Part shown: piece by piece, positions 17,013-26,357 of the stretch
Numbering within the stretch: position 1 is the stretch's first letter
Layout of the letters: every line of letters begins with the position of its first letter
NCBI GenBank assembly: GCA_015067845.1
Contig: SVLT01000005.1
Span: 62,001-126,000, forward strand
DNA: 64,000 nt
Direction of reading: 5' to 3'
Source of the DNA: Oscillospiraceae bacterium
GTDB taxonomy: Bacteria; Bacillota; Clostridia; Oscillospirales; Oscillospiraceae
Translations under genes and position numbers: made by a program
Notes under the pieces: model-generated
What the model saw: only the letters and a program-made list of their open reading frames with translations
Database searches by the model: none
Told to the model about the DNA's origin: nothing

Positions 17013-17986
17013 CTACCCGTAATAAATATGATACTTATACCGCATTCAAGGCCAATCAGTCCGACAGAGGCCCGGATGGCGGTCTGTACCTGCCTTTCCG
17101 CTTTCCGGAACTGACCAGGGAAGAGATACAGGAGCTGCCGCAGCTGAGCTTTTGCCAGCGTGTCGCCAATATTCTGAATCTGTTTTTTGGTACACAACTG
17201 ACCGCTTGGGATGTGGAACTGTACGCAGGAAAAAATCCCGTAAAAATGGTTCCTATGGGGCGTCGGGTCCTTGTGGCGGAAATGTGGCGTAATTACGATC
17301 AGGACTTTGCCCGTTTTATGGGTCGGCTGTCTGCCAGAATTTGCGAGGACGCCAGTCCTGACCATAAGATTACATCCTGGGTCGGGATCGCCATTCGTAT
17401 TGCCATGCTGTTTGGTATTTTTGCGGATCTGCCTGCGGCGCAGATGCCCATGGACATTGTATTGGCAACGGATGATTTTTCTGCCCCTATGGCGGTTTGG
17501 TATGCCCGGGATATGGGGCTGCCCATCGGAAACATCATTTGCAGCCACGACAACCCCTGCGTGTGGAATTTGATCCATCAGGGCGAGGTGCGCGTAGATG
17601 ACATTGTTCCGGAAAATCTGGAACGGCTGATTGCCGCGACCCTGGGCGTGGAGGAAAATGTGCGTTTCTGTGAAACCCGGGAGCAAGGACGCATTTACGC
17701 CACCAGAACCGGTATGCTGGAGCCCCTGCGCAAGGGAATGTACGCGACGGTGTGCAGCCAGGATCGGATCAACGCCACCATTCCCAGCGTTTACCGCATG
17801 GCAAGCTATGTCATGGGTCCCCAGACAGCACTGGCATACAGCGGTTTGCAGGATTACCGCGCCAGAACCGGCGAGACCCGCCAGGCGTTGCTGCTGGCGG
17901 ACAAGAGCCCTGTGGCGGATGTTAAAATGGTAGCTGACTGCATGGAAATGTCAGAGTACCGTCTTCGTGAAATTATAGGAGAGTGA
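17000..17986 (+). CDS. Threonine synthase-like protein lacking the PLP lysine
   Basis: A 328-residue protein. Its N-terminus (YVTTRNKYDTYTAF, then GPDGGLYLPF) is that of threonine synthase, and the fold-type II core seems to follow (GRLSARI, then LATDDFSAPMAVWYARDMGLPIG, cited only as parts). In threonine synthase the PLP Schiff-base lysine lies in an FKD motif after an E(L/M)F-type strand; here the aligned stretch reads EMWRNYDQDFARFMGRL, with Gln101 in place of Lys. It is also about 100 residues shorter than usual. It is therefore probably a non-catalytic paralogue or an enzyme with another function. No other threonine genes are adjacent. The start overlaps the dipeptidase gene by 13 bases. 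Confidence 0.65.
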   Translation: MLYVTTRNKYDTYTAFKANQSDRGPDGGLYLPFRFPELTREEIQELPQLSFCQRVANILNLFFGTQLTAWDVELYAGKNPVKMVPMGRRVLVAEMWRNYDQDFARFMGRLSARICEDASPDHKITSWVGIAIRIAMLFGIFADLPAAQMPMDIVLATDDFSAPMAVWYARDMGLPIGNIICSHDNPCVWNLIHQGEVRVDDIVPENLERLIAATLGVEENVRFCETREQGRIYATRTGMLEPLRKGMYATVCSQDRINATIPSVYRMASYVMGPQTALAYSGLQDYRARTGETRQALLLADKSPVADVKMVADCMEMSEYRLREIIGE

Positions 17987-17990
17987 AAAA

Positions 17991-18680
17991 ATGGCACTGT
18001 ATGCCATTGGCGATTTGCACCTGTGCCTTGGTGCGCCCAAGCCTATGGATGTTTTCGGCGGCGCATGGGTGGGGTACATGGACAAACTGAAAGAGGGCTT
18101 TTCTGTGATCCGGCCCGAGGATACCACCGTCTTGATGGGGGATCTGAGCTGGGCGCTGGATCTGCAGGACGCGAAAGCGGATTTTGCCTGGATCAACGAG
18201 ATCCCCGGGCGGAAGATCATCCTCAAAGGCAACCATGACTATTGGTGGAGCACAGTGCGGAAATTCGACAGGTTCTGCAAGGAAAACGGGTTTGAGAATT
18301 TCCACATTCTTCACAATAATCATTTCGAATATGAAGGCATGGCTATTTGCGGCACCCGGGGATGGTTTTTTGAAGAGGAGCGCAGCGGTCAGCACGACGA
18401 AAAGGTCTTCAAACGGGAACTGCTGCGGCTGGAAGCATCGCTCCAGTCGGCAGGGGAGCTGCCCAAGACGGTGTTTCTCCATTATCCTCCCAGATACAAG
18501 GGGTACGAATGTCAGGAAATATTGGACCTGCTGGAAAAATACGAAGTCCGCAGCTGCTATTACGGACACCTCCACGGCGCAAGCCACGGTCTTGCCCAGG
18601 AGGGAATGTGGGACGGTGTGATGTTCAGATTACTGTCAGCAGACCGTCTGAACTTCCAACCTTATTGCGTAATACCCTAA
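17991..18680 (+). CDS. Metallophosphoesterase
   Basis: A 229-residue calcineurin-like phosphoesterase. The dinuclear-metal motifs are complete: GDLHL at the N-terminus, GDLSWA, GNHDYWW, HYPP and GHLHGA. This subgroup is common in Firmicutes, but its substrate is not known to me. It follows the threonine-synthase-like gene by four bases with a GGAGAGTG site, and it is the last gene before a terminator. Confidence 0.88.
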   Translation: MALYAIGDLHLCLGAPKPMDVFGGAWVGYMDKLKEGFSVIRPEDTTVLMGDLSWALDLQDAKADFAWINEIPGRKIILKGNHDYWWSTVRKFDRFCKENGFENFHILHNNHFEYEGMAICGTRGWFFEEERSGQHDEKVFKRELLRLEASLQSAGELPKTVFLHYPPRYKGYECQEILDLLEKYEVRSCYYGHLHGASHGLAQEGMWDGVMFRLLSADRLNFQPYCVIP

Positions 18681-18706
18681 AGAACCGGGAATTCCCGGTT
18701 CTTTTC
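18680..18706 (+). terminator. Terminator of the lepB-phosphoesterase operon
   Basis: AAGAACCGGG pairs with CCCGGTTCTT around AATT, followed by TTCTTT. Confidence 0.87.
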
Positions 18707-18748
18707 TTTATAAAATGAGAAAAAAGCGAAAAATTTTCAAGAAAAGGG

Positions 18749-18777
18749 TTGCCATTTCTCGCTTTCTTTGATAAAAT
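18749..18777 (+). promoter_or_regulatory. Promoter of tig
   Basis: TTGCCA, 17 bases, TAAAAT, about 65 bases before the tig start. No CtsR or CIRCE heat-shock operator was recognised nearby. Confidence 0.65.
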
Positions 18778-18842
18778 ACTACGGCTGAAATTATAAATAC
18801 AATGGTGACACTATGCCACCAAATAATTGGAGGACAGGAAAC

Positions 18843-20186
18843 ATGACTGTTAAGAACATTGAAAAGAACGGCAATCAGGCCACTATCGTGGTGGAAATCG
18901 ACAAGGAACTGATGGAATCCGGCGTACAGAAGGCTTACCTGAAAGCTCGCAAGAACATCCAGATCCCCGGCTTCCGTAAGGGCAAGGCACCCCGTGTGCT
19001 CATCGAGAAGATGTACGGCGCACATGTCTTCTATGAAGACGGCCTGGAAGAGATATTCCCCGAAGTTTATCAGAAGGCAGTTGTCGAGCAGGACTTGAAG
19101 GCCATCGGCCGTCCCAGCTTGACCGATATGGACATCTCCGACGAGGGCATCGTGACCCTGACGCTGACCACCGATACTTATCCCGAGGTCACTCTGGGCG
19201 AGTACAAGGGCCTGGAAGTGGAGAAGGCTGAGGCTGCTGTTACCGATGAGCAGGTTCAGGCTGAGCTGGACCGCATGGCTCAGAATGTTGCTTCCACCGA
19301 AACTGTGGACGGCGCTGCAAAGATGGGCGATACCGCCAACATCGACTTCGAGGGCTTCGACAACGGCGTTCCCTTCGACGGCGGCAAGGGTGAGAATTTC
19401 GACCTGAAGCTGGGCTCCAACTCCTTCGTTCCCGGTTTTGAGGAGCAGGTGGTTGGCATGTCCGCCGGTGAGGAGAAGGACATCGACATCACTTTCCCCG
19501 AGGATTACCACAAGGAACTGGCCGGCAAGGCTGTTGTGTTCCATGTTAAGTGCAACAAGGTTACCACCACCATCCTGCCCGAGCAGGACGACGAGTTCGC
19601 CAAGGATGTTTCCGAGTTTGACACTCTGGATGCCCTGAAGGCTGACATCCGCGCTAAGGCTCTGGAAAATGCCCAGAAGCAGATCGACAGCGCTTTCGAG
19701 CAGGCTGCCGTGGACAAGGCTGCCGAGAACACCACCGTGGATATGCCCAATGCTCTGATCGAAGCTGAGCTGGACACCCAGATGGAGCGTTTTGCTTACC
19801 AGCTGCAGATGAGCGGCTACTCCGTGGAGCAGTACGCCAAGATGATGGGCGGCGACCTGAACACCATGCGCAATGCCTTCCGTCCCGCTGCTGAGAAGCA
19901 GGCCAAGGTCAATGTTACCCTGGAAAAGATCATCGAGGTTGAGAACATCACTGTTACCGACGAGGATGTGGAAGCAGAGTACGCTGCTGTTGCGGCTCAG
20001 TACTCTCTGGAGCTGGACAAGGTCAAGACCATGGTTCCCGTTGAGGAGATCCAGACCAGCCTGAAGACCCGTAAGGCCGTTAAGGTCATTGTGGACAACG
20101 CTAAGGCAAAGAAGCCTTCCAAGGCTAAGAAGAGCACCAAGTCCACAAAGGCAGCTGCCAAGGAAGAGGCTTCTGATAAGGAATAA
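18843..20186 (+). CDS. tig: Trigger factor
   Basis: A 447-residue ribosome-bound chaperone and prolyl isomerase. The ribosome-docking loop GFRKGKAPR is near residue 44, the FKBP-like domain lies around 150-245 (DTANIDFEGF, VGMSAGEEKDIDITFPEDY in part), and the helical chaperone arms follow. The last 30 residues form a Lys/Ala/Ser-rich tail ending in acidic residues. The start at 18843 follows GGAGGACAGG; the ATG at 18813 would put the ribosome site inside the gene. Codon use is strongly biased, as for abundant proteins. clpP and clpX follow. Confidence 0.96.
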   Translation: MTVKNIEKNGNQATIVVEIDKELMESGVQKAYLKARKNIQIPGFRKGKAPRVLIEKMYGAHVFYEDGLEEIFPEVYQKAVVEQDLKAIGRPSLTDMDISDEGIVTLTLTTDTYPEVTLGEYKGLEVEKAEAAVTDEQVQAELDRMAQNVASTETVDGAAKMGDTANIDFEGFDNGVPFDGGKGENFDLKLGSNSFVPGFEEQVVGMSAGEEKDIDITFPEDYHKELAGKAVVFHVKCNKVTTTILPEQDDEFAKDVSEFDTLDALKADIRAKALENAQKQIDSAFEQAAVDKAAENTTVDMPNALIEAELDTQMERFAYQLQMSGYSVEQYAKMMGGDLNTMRNAFRPAAEKQAKVNVTLEKIIEVENITVTDEDVEAEYAAVAAQYSLELDKVKTMVPVEEIQTSLKTRKAVKVIVDNAKAKKPSKAKKSTKSTKAAAKEEASDKE

Positions 20187-20239
20187 GCAGCCTGTTTCGT
20201 GGTTAGAATGTTTCAGACCCATGAAAGGAGACGTTAGCC

Positions 20240-20821
20240 ATGAGTTTAGTACCTTATGTTGTTGAGCAGACCAGTCGGGGAGAGCGCAGCTACGATATTT
20301 TCTCCCGTCTGCTGAACGACCGCATCATTTTCCTGTCCGAGGAGGTCAATGACACTACTGCATCGCTGGTGGTCGCCCAGCTTCTGTACCTGGAAGCCCA
20401 GGATCCGGACAAGGATATTCAGTTTTATATCAACAGCCCCGGCGGCAGCGTGACCGCAGGTATGGCCATTTACGACACCATGCAATACATCAAGTGCGAT
20501 GTTGCCACCATCTGTGTGGGCATGGCGGCGTCCATGGGTGCGTTCCTGCTCAGCGCAGGCACCAAGGGCAAGCGGATGGCTCTGCCCAATTCCGAGATCA
20601 TGATCCACCAGCCCAGCGCCGGTACCCAGGGCCAGATCACGGATATGGCCATCCATATGAAGCGTTTGCAGACCATCAAGGAGCGGATGAACCGCATTCT
20701 GGCGGAGAATACCGGCAAGAGCGTGGAAGAAGTGACTGCTGCCTGCGAGCGTGACAACTTTATGACTGCCCAGGAGGCACTGGAATTCGGCCTGATCGAC
20801 CGTGTTCTGGATCGTCATTGA
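20240..20821 (+). CDS. clpP: ATP-dependent Clp protease proteolytic subunit
   Basis: A 193-residue ClpP with a complete catalytic triad: Ser98 in GMAASMG, His123 in MIHQPS, and Asp172. It begins [24 protein letters not shown] in family style (cited as VPYVVEQT). It forms the tetradecameric barrel that works with ClpX, encoded next. GAAAGGAG stands before the ATG. Confidence 0.97.
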   Translation: MSLVPYVVEQTSRGERSYDIFSRLLNDRIIFLSEEVNDTTASLVVAQLLYLEAQDPDKDIQFYINSPGGSVTAGMAIYDTMQYIKCDVATICVGMAASMGAFLLSAGTKGKRMALPNSEIMIHQPSAGTQGQITDMAIHMKRLQTIKERMNRILAENTGKSVEEVTAACERDNFMTAQEALEFGLIDRVLDRH

Positions 20822-20847
20822 TTCTTTAGAAAGGCGGTAGCGCTTTC

Positions 20848-22107
20848 ATGGCAAGAAATGAAGACCAGTCCATCCGCTGCAGCTTCTGCGGCAAGCGGGA
20901 AACCCAGGTGGAGCGACTGATTGCCGGCCCCGGCGTGTATATTTGCAGTGAATGCGTTCACGCCTGTGGAGAATTGCTGCAAGATGACCTGCGGGTAGAC
21001 AACCGCGGCAAGTTGCGCAAGCCCGAAAAACTGCCCACCCCCATGGAAATGAAGACCTTTATGGACAGCTATATCGTGGGGCAGGAGGATGCGAAAATCG
21101 CATTGTCCGTGGCGGTTTACAACCACTACAAGCGTATTTATAACGATTTTGATTCCGATGTGGAGCTGCAAAAGAGCAACATCCTGCTCATCGGCCCGAC
21201 GGGAAGCGGCAAGACCCTCTTTGCCCAGACTTTGGCCAAGATTTTGGATGTTCCCTTTGCCATTGCCGATGCCACCACGCTGACGGAAGCTGGCTATGTG
21301 GGCGACGATGTGGAGAACATCCTGGTTCGTCTGCTCCAGGCGGCGGATTTCGACGTGGATCTGGCAGAACGGGGCATCATCTACATCGACGAGATGGATA
21401 AGATCGCGCGTAAGAGCGAAAACACCTCCATCACCCGGGATGTTTCCGGTGAAGGCGTGCAGCAGGCACTGCTGAAAATCCTGGAGGGCACGGTTGCCAA
21501 TGTTCCGCCCCAGGGTGGCAGAAAGCATCCCCAGCAGGAGATGATCCAGCTGGATACCTCCAACATCCTGTTTATCTGCGGCGGCGCGTTCGATGGTCTG
21601 GACAAGATCATCGAGACCCGTACCGACAAGTCTGCCATCGGTTTTGATTCCCCGGTGCAGAGCAAGAAAAAGCGGGATGTGGGTAAGCTGCTTGCCCAAG
21701 TCGAGCCCCATGATCTGCTGAAATTCGGCATCATTCCTGAGTTGGTGGGCCGTATGCCGGTGATCACCAGTCTGCAAAGCCTGTCCCAGGAGGATCTGGT
21801 GCGCATTCTGGATGAGCCCAAGAATGCTCTGACACGGCAGTATGAGGCCCTGCTTGCCATGGATAACGTGGAATTGCAGATCGAAAAGGAAGCATTGCAG
21901 GAAGTGGCGAAGAAAGCGTTGGATCGGCAGATCGGCGCAAGAGGCCTGCGTGCCATTATGGAATCCATCATGATGAAGATCATGTATCAGATCCCCTCGG
22001 ATCTGACTATCAAAAAGGTTGTCATCACCAAAGAATGTGTTTTGGGTGGTGAGCCCGTGATCCTACGGGATGCGGCCAATCCCCGCGTCGCCGCAGGCGC
22101 AAAATAA
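20848..22107 (+). CDS. clpX: ATP-dependent Clp protease ATP-binding subunit ClpX
   Basis: A 419-residue AAA+ unfoldase. An N-terminal four-cysteine zinc domain (CSFCGK...CSEC) is followed by Walker A GPTGSGKT (116-123), Walker [10 protein letters not shown], the pore loop region and the IGF loop used for docking on ClpP (SAIGFDS near residue 268). It feeds unfolded substrates to ClpP. AAAGGCGG precedes the start and clpP ends 26 bases earlier, so they share a message. Confidence 0.97.
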   Translation: MARNEDQSIRCSFCGKRETQVERLIAGPGVYICSECVHACGELLQDDLRVDNRGKLRKPEKLPTPMEMKTFMDSYIVGQEDAKIALSVAVYNHYKRIYNDFDSDVELQKSNILLIGPTGSGKTLFAQTLAKILDVPFAIADATTLTEAGYVGDDVENILVRLLQAADFDVDLAERGIIYIDEMDKIARKSENTSITRDVSGEGVQQALLKILEGTVANVPPQGGRKHPQQEMIQLDTSNILFICGGAFDGLDKIIETRTDKSAIGFDSPVQSKKKRDVGKLLAQVEPHDLLKFGIIPELVGRMPVITSLQSLSQEDLVRILDEPKNALTRQYEALLAMDNVELQIEKEALQEVAKKALDRQIGARGLRAIMESIMMKIMYQIPSDLTIKKVVITKECVLGGEPVILRDAANPRVAAGAK

Positions 22108-22113
22108 TTATGG

Positions 22114-22140
22114 GAAGGGGGTAGGGATGCCCCCTTCTTT
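22114..22140 (+). terminator. Weak terminator or RNA hairpin between clpX and lon
   Basis: GAAGGGGG pairs with CCCCCTTC around an eight-base loop, followed by TTT. The short T run suggests partial termination, which would lower lon relative to clpX. Confidence 0.45.
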
Positions 22141-22170
22141 CCACTATCCTTTGCGAAAGGAGCGATCCCA

Positions 22171-24573
22171 ATGAATGAGAATGTAAAACGCGGCATGATG
22201 CCGGTTTTAGCCCTGCGGGGCTTGGTGGTTTTTCCCGACCAGACGGTGCATTTTGAAGTCGGCCGGGTGAAATCCGTGCTTGCTTTGGAAGAAGCAATGA
22301 AAAAAGATCAGACACTGTTTTTGCTCCCTCAGCGGGATATTTCCAAAGACGACCCAGAGCTGAAAGATCTGTACAACATGGGCACCGTTGCCAAGGTCAA
22401 GCAGATCCTGCGGGGTCAGGGGGAGACCATTCGTGTTCTGGTTTCCGGTTTGTACCGGGCGAGAATCGAAGAACTGACCCAGTTTGATCCCTATTTGTTC
22501 GGCGTAGTTGCGTCCGTGCCCACCACGGAGCTGATGGACAACCTGAATGCCCGTGCTCTGCGCAGAGAGGCCAATACGCTGTACGGCAGCTATGTGGAGC
22601 TGACAGACCATCAGGCACAGCCGGTTCAGCTGAAAATGATGGCCTCCAACGACTGCGGTTTTGTGGCCGACTCCATTGCCCAAAACTCCGGCATTGATTT
22701 CGCCGACAAAATGAAAATTTTGCTGCAAATGAATCCCGTTCGTCGGTTGGAGATGGCGATCCGGCTGCTCCGTCAGGAGTTGGAGATGGTCCGGCTGGAA
22801 TCTTCCATCCACGAAAAGACGAAATTCAACATTGACCAGCAACAGCGTGACTACTATCTGCGGGAGCAGATGCGCGCCATCCGGGATGAGCTGGGTGAAG
22901 TGGAGGACGACGAGTTTTCTCTGCTGGAAAAGAAGATTCTGCTGCTCAATCTGAACCCGGATGTGGAAGAAAAGCTGCTGAAAGACCTGTCCCGGCTGAA
23001 AAAGCAGCCCTTTGGTTCTTCCGAGGCGTCTGTACTGCGCAATTATCTGGATGTGGTGCTGGAGCTGCCCTGGAACACCAAGACAAAGGAACGCATCGAT
23101 GTTGCCGCCGCACGGAAGGTGCTGGAGAAAGACCACTTCGGCCTGCAAAAGGTGAAAGAACGCATTTTGGAGACCATTGCCGTACGGCAGATGGCACCGG
23201 AAAATCCTGCCCAGATCATTTGTCTGGTAGGCCCTCCCGGTGTGGGTAAAACCTCCATCGCTTACTCTATCGCCCGGGCGTTGAACCGGAAAATGGCGCG
23301 CCTTTCTTTGGGCGGTGTCCATGACGAGGCGGATATCCGCGGCCACCGCAAGACCTATGTGGGCGCTATGCCTGGCCGCATTATGACTGCATTGACCCAG
23401 GCCGGAAGCAGCAATCCGTTGCTCCTGCTGGACGAGGTGGACAAGATGGGCTCCGATTACCGTGGCGACCCCAGCGCGGCCCTGCTGGAAGTACTGGACA
23501 GCGAGCAAAACGGTGCATACCGGGACAATTATCTGGAAATTCCCTATGATCTGTCCGATGTGATGTTCATTGCCACGGCAAACACCCTGGATACCATCCC
23601 CAGACCCTTGCTGGACCGTATGGAGGTCATCGAACTGAGCTCCTATACCGATGAGGAAAAGCTGATGATCGCCAAGGATCATCTGATCCCCAAGCAGCTG
23701 AAAAAGCACGGACTGAAAAAGTCCCAGCTGCGGATCAGTGACGACTGCATCCGGGAGATCATCTCCTGCTACACCCGGGAATCCGGCGTGCGAAATCTGG
23801 AACGGCAATTTGCCAACATCTGCCGCAAGGCGGATATGGAACTGCTGCAAAATGAGCAGTTAAAGCGCATCAGTATCAACGGCAGCAATGTGGAGCAGTA
23901 TTTGGGAACCCGGAAGTTCCTGCCCGACCGCCTGCCCGTGGGCGACCAAATCGGTTTGGTCACCGGCCTGGCGTGGACGAGTGTGGGCGGAGAGGTTCTG
24001 GAAGTGGAAGTGAATGTGATGGACGGCACCGGAAAGCTGGAGCTGACCGGCAACCTGGGTGACGTGATGAAGGAATCCGCCTATGCGGCGCTGAGCTACA
24101 TCCGTGCCAATGCCGAACGGTTGGGTGTCCCCGCAGATTTCTACAAAACCAAGGACATCCATGTGCATTTCCCGGAGGGTGCAGTTCCCAAGGACGGCCC
24201 TTCTGCCGGTGTAACGGTGTGTACCGCCATGGTATCGGCTCTGACGGGCACTTCTGTGCGCAGTGATGTTGCCATGACCGGCGAAATTTCCATCCGCGGT
24301 CGTGTCCTTCCCATCGGCGGACTGAAAGAAAAAACCATGGCCGCCTTGCGCCATGGTATCCGTACTGTGATTATCCCCAAGGATAATGAAAAGGATCTGG
24401 AAGAGATCGATCAGACTGTGCGAAAGGCGTTGAATTTCGTCTCCGCACAGACTGTGGACGCGGTGCTGGATACCGCGCTGAACCGCAGAATCGAGGGCGT
24501 TGCCCCAACGCTTCTGAATACCCTTCCGGAAGATGTAAAGGGCAAGTCCCGGAAGCCGGGCATCCGGCAGTGA
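22171..24573 (+). CDS. lon: ATP-dependent protease Lon
   Basis: An 800-residue LonA. Domains in order: N-terminal substrate-binding domain (about 10-200), coiled-coil linker, AAA+ module with Walker A GPPGVGKT (354-361) and LLLDEVDKM as Walker B, then the peptidase domain with Ser678 in PKDGPSAG and Lys719 in GGLKEK. It degrades misfolded and regulatory proteins. GCGAAAGGAG precedes the ATG. engB follows within eight bases. Confidence 0.97.
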   Translation: MNENVKRGMMPVLALRGLVVFPDQTVHFEVGRVKSVLALEEAMKKDQTLFLLPQRDISKDDPELKDLYNMGTVAKVKQILRGQGETIRVLVSGLYRARIEELTQFDPYLFGVVASVPTTELMDNLNARALRREANTLYGSYVELTDHQAQPVQLKMMASNDCGFVADSIAQNSGIDFADKMKILLQMNPVRRLEMAIRLLRQELEMVRLESSIHEKTKFNIDQQQRDYYLREQMRAIRDELGEVEDDEFSLLEKKILLLNLNPDVEEKLLKDLSRLKKQPFGSSEASVLRNYLDVVLELPWNTKTKERIDVAAARKVLEKDHFGLQKVKERILETIAVRQMAPENPAQIICLVGPPGVGKTSIAYSIARALNRKMARLSLGGVHDEADIRGHRKTYVGAMPGRIMTALTQAGSSNPLLLLDEVDKMGSDYRGDPSAALLEVLDSEQNGAYRDNYLEIPYDLSDVMFIATANTLDTIPRPLLDRMEVIELSSYTDEEKLMIAKDHLIPKQLKKHGLKKSQLRISDDCIREIISCYTRESGVRNLERQFANICRKADMELLQNEQLKRISINGSNVEQYLGTRKFLPDRLPVGDQIGLVTGLAWTSVGGEVLEVEVNVMDGTGKLELTGNLGDVMKESAYAALSYIRANAERLGVPADFYKTKDIHVHFPEGAVPKDGPSAGVTVCTAMVSALTGTSVRSDVAMTGEISIRGRVLPIGGLKEKTMAALRHGIRTVIIPKDNEKDLEEIDQTVRKALNFVSAQTVDAVLDTALNRRIEGVAPTLLNTLPEDVKGKSRKPGIRQ

Positions 24574-24580
24574 GGTGGCT

Positions 24581-25165
24581 ATGAACTTTCAGAAAGTAGA
24601 ATTTTTAATCTCCGCGGCATCTCTCAAGGACTTTCCCAAAAATCGCCTGCCGGAAATTGCTTTTGCTGGAAAATCCAATGTGGGTAAGTCTTCCGTCATC
24701 AACCGGCTGTTGCAGAGAAAGAACTTTGCAAGAGTGGGGGAGAAGCCGGGTAAGACCATTCATGTCAATTACTTTACCCTGGACAGCAAATGCTACCTGG
24801 TTGACCTGCCCGGCTATGGCTTTGCCAAGGTCGCCCAGTCGGAAAAGGAACGCTGGGGACGGCTGATGGAGGATTATTTTGCGGCAAACCGCATCGATCT
24901 GGGCGTTTTGATCGTGGATTACCGCCATCCGCCCACGAATAACGACATTACCATGGCCCGCTGGTTTATGGACAGCGGCTGTGATATTGTGGTGGTCGCC
25001 AACAAAATGGACAAGCTGAAAAAGAGCGAGCTGGAGCCCAATCTGAAAACCATCCGTGAGGATCTGGAGCTGCCTGAAAATTGCCCCATTATTCCGTTTT
25101 CTGCGGAGAAGGGCAACGGTCGGGACGAACTGGTGAAGTACATTTTGTCCGCAGTCAAAGAATAA
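24581..25165 (+). CDS. engB: Ribosome biogenesis GTP-binding protein EngB (YsxC)
   Basis: A 194-residue TRAFAC GTPase that helps assemble the 50S subunit. Motifs are G1 GKSNVGKSS, G3 DLPGYGFA and G4 NKMDK. A GTG at 24575 is in frame, but ATG at 24581 gives the family N-terminus MNFQKVEF and leaves GAGGTGG as ribosome site across the lon stop. lon-engB adjacency is a standard Firmicutes arrangement. Confidence 0.95.
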   Translation: MNFQKVEFLISAASLKDFPKNRLPEIAFAGKSNVGKSSVINRLLQRKNFARVGEKPGKTIHVNYFTLDSKCYLVDLPGYGFAKVAQSEKERWGRLMEDYFAANRIDLGVLIVDYRHPPTNNDITMARWFMDSGCDIVVVANKMDKLKKSELEPNLKTIREDLELPENCPIIPFSAEKGNGRDELVKYILSAVKE

Positions 25166-25168
25166 AGA

Positions 25169-25194
25169 ACACCCGCATCCGAGGATGCGGGTGT
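25169..25194. terminator. Bidirectional terminator between engB and the TSCPD gene
   Basis: ACACCCGCATCC pairs with GGATGCGGGTGT around a two-base gap; short A and T runs lie on both sides. Confidence 0.8.
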
Positions 25195-25200
25195 ATTTCA

Positions 25201-25446
25201 TTAACCCAGTGCCTTTTTCAGCGCTTTTGCCAGCTGGTCGGGGCAGGAAGTATTCTTGGGGCCGCAGGTGATGCCCTCCAAGCGTGCGATGGCGTCCTGC
25301 ACATCCATGCCTTCGATCAAAGCACCGATGCCCTTCAGATTACCGTTGCAGCCGCCGATGTACTGCACATTCTTTACCTTGCCGTCCTCGATCTCAAAGA
25401 GGATCTCACGGGAGCAGGTCCCGCTGGTCTGATAAGTGTACTGCAT
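25201..25446 (-). CDS. TSCPD domain protein (TIGR03905-like)
   Basis: An 81-residue protein. It has an N-terminal SGTCSREI cysteine, a middle GGCNGNLKGI and a C-terminal GITCGPKNTSCPDQLAKAL, the motif that gives the TSCPD domain its name. Similar domains sit at the C-terminus of some vitamin B12-dependent ribonucleotide reductases, and stand-alone versions are common in Clostridia with no proven function. The cysteines suggest metal or redox binding. AAAGGAG precedes the ATG. A perfect TATAAT lies upstream but without a well-spaced -35. Confidence 0.85.
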   Translation of the reverse strand: MQYTYQTSGTCSREILFEIEDGKVKNVQYIGGCNGNLKGIGALIEGMDVQDAIARLEGITCGPKNTSCPDQLAKALKKALG

Positions 25447-25562
25447 AAGTTTCTCCTTTCTTCGTCAATAAGCATTAACATTATTATACTATACTTGTCA
25501 ATCCTTTTGTTTGTTTTTCGCCAATGCGGTTATCCTATTAGAAAACCGAAGGAGGAGTTTTT

Positions 25563-26276
25563 ATGGATCATAACAATCATGAGCATAACGACCAGGCGCA
25601 GGAACGGATCGTGGAGCAGGGTGCGGATATTACCCAGGGCAAGGATGGGAAGATCTACACGCTGACCATCATCGGACAGGTGGAGGGACATCAGGTCTTG
25701 CCGGAAAATTGCAAAACCACGAAATACGAGCATGTTCTTCCGTTGCTGGCAGGCATTGAGGAAAGCGACGACATTGACGGCCTTTTGCTGCTGTTGAATA
25801 CGGTTGGCGGTGATATTGAGGCAGGCCTTGCCATTGCGGAAATGATCGCCGGCATGAAAAAACCCACAGTTTCCCTGGTTTTGGGTGGCGGTCATTCTAT
25901 CGGCATACCCCTTGCGGTATGTACAAAAAAGTCCTTTATTACCCCCACAGCCAGCATGACGGTGCATCCCGTTCGTATGACCGGCATTGTGGTCGGCGCG
26001 CCGCAGACCTTCCGATATTTTCACCGGATACAGGAACAGATCGCGGATTTTGTCACCGCAAACTCCAAAATTTCCAAAGAGGAGTTTGAGCATTATATGA
26101 TGGCGACAGGGGAGATGGCCACGGATGTTGGTACCATTCTCTACGGGAAGGAAGCGGTGGCATCCGGATTGATCGACAAGCTGGGCGGCCTGAGCGATGC
26201 GCTCTGCGCGCTGCACCGCATGATCGCAAAATACAAAAAAGAACAGAATAAGCCAAAGGAATCCCCAAAACAGTAA
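25563..26276 (+). CDS. tepA: ClpP-like serine protease TepA
   Basis: A 237-residue ClpP/SppA-like protease of the TepA (translocation-enhancing protein) family. The crotonase-like core is visible: LLNTVGGDIEAGLAIAEMI (cited as NTVGGDIEAG), the catalytic Ser112 in GGGHSIGIPL, and the histidine in TVHPVRM. The N-terminus is His/Asn/Asp-rich and there is no signal peptide. In Bacillus tepA lies close to spoIIIE; here ftsK is the second gene downstream, with a UppP-like gene between. AAGGAGGAG stands before the ATG. Confidence 0.85.
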   Translation: MDHNNHEHNDQAQERIVEQGADITQGKDGKIYTLTIIGQVEGHQVLPENCKTTKYEHVLPLLAGIEESDDIDGLLLLLNTVGGDIEAGLAIAEMIAGMKKPTVSLVLGGGHSIGIPLAVCTKKSFITPTASMTVHPVRMTGIVVGAPQTFRYFHRIQEQIADFVTANSKISKEEFEHYMMATGEMATDVGTILYGKEAVASGLIDKLGGLSDALCALHRMIAKYKKEQNKPKESPKQ

Positions 26277-26357
26277 CTTTTTTGAAACTAAGGGTGGAAA
26301 TTTGATGGGAACTATGTTACAATAAGATGTAAACTTGTATAAAGGGGGAGTGCAGGC

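Noticed and set aside
18708..20222. A 504-codon minus-strand open frame opposite tig
   Set aside because: It mirrors a strongly codon-biased gene, has no ribosome site or family motif, and spans the tig promoter and terminator region.
22207..23850. A 547-codon minus-strand open frame opposite lon
   Set aside because: Antisense of a conserved gene, His/Gln-rich, without ribosome site.
25450..25500. Promoter for the TSCPD gene (TTGACA and TATAAT on the minus strand)
   Set aside because: Both boxes are present but only nine bases apart; no good partner at 16-18 bases was found, so it is not listed as a promoter.
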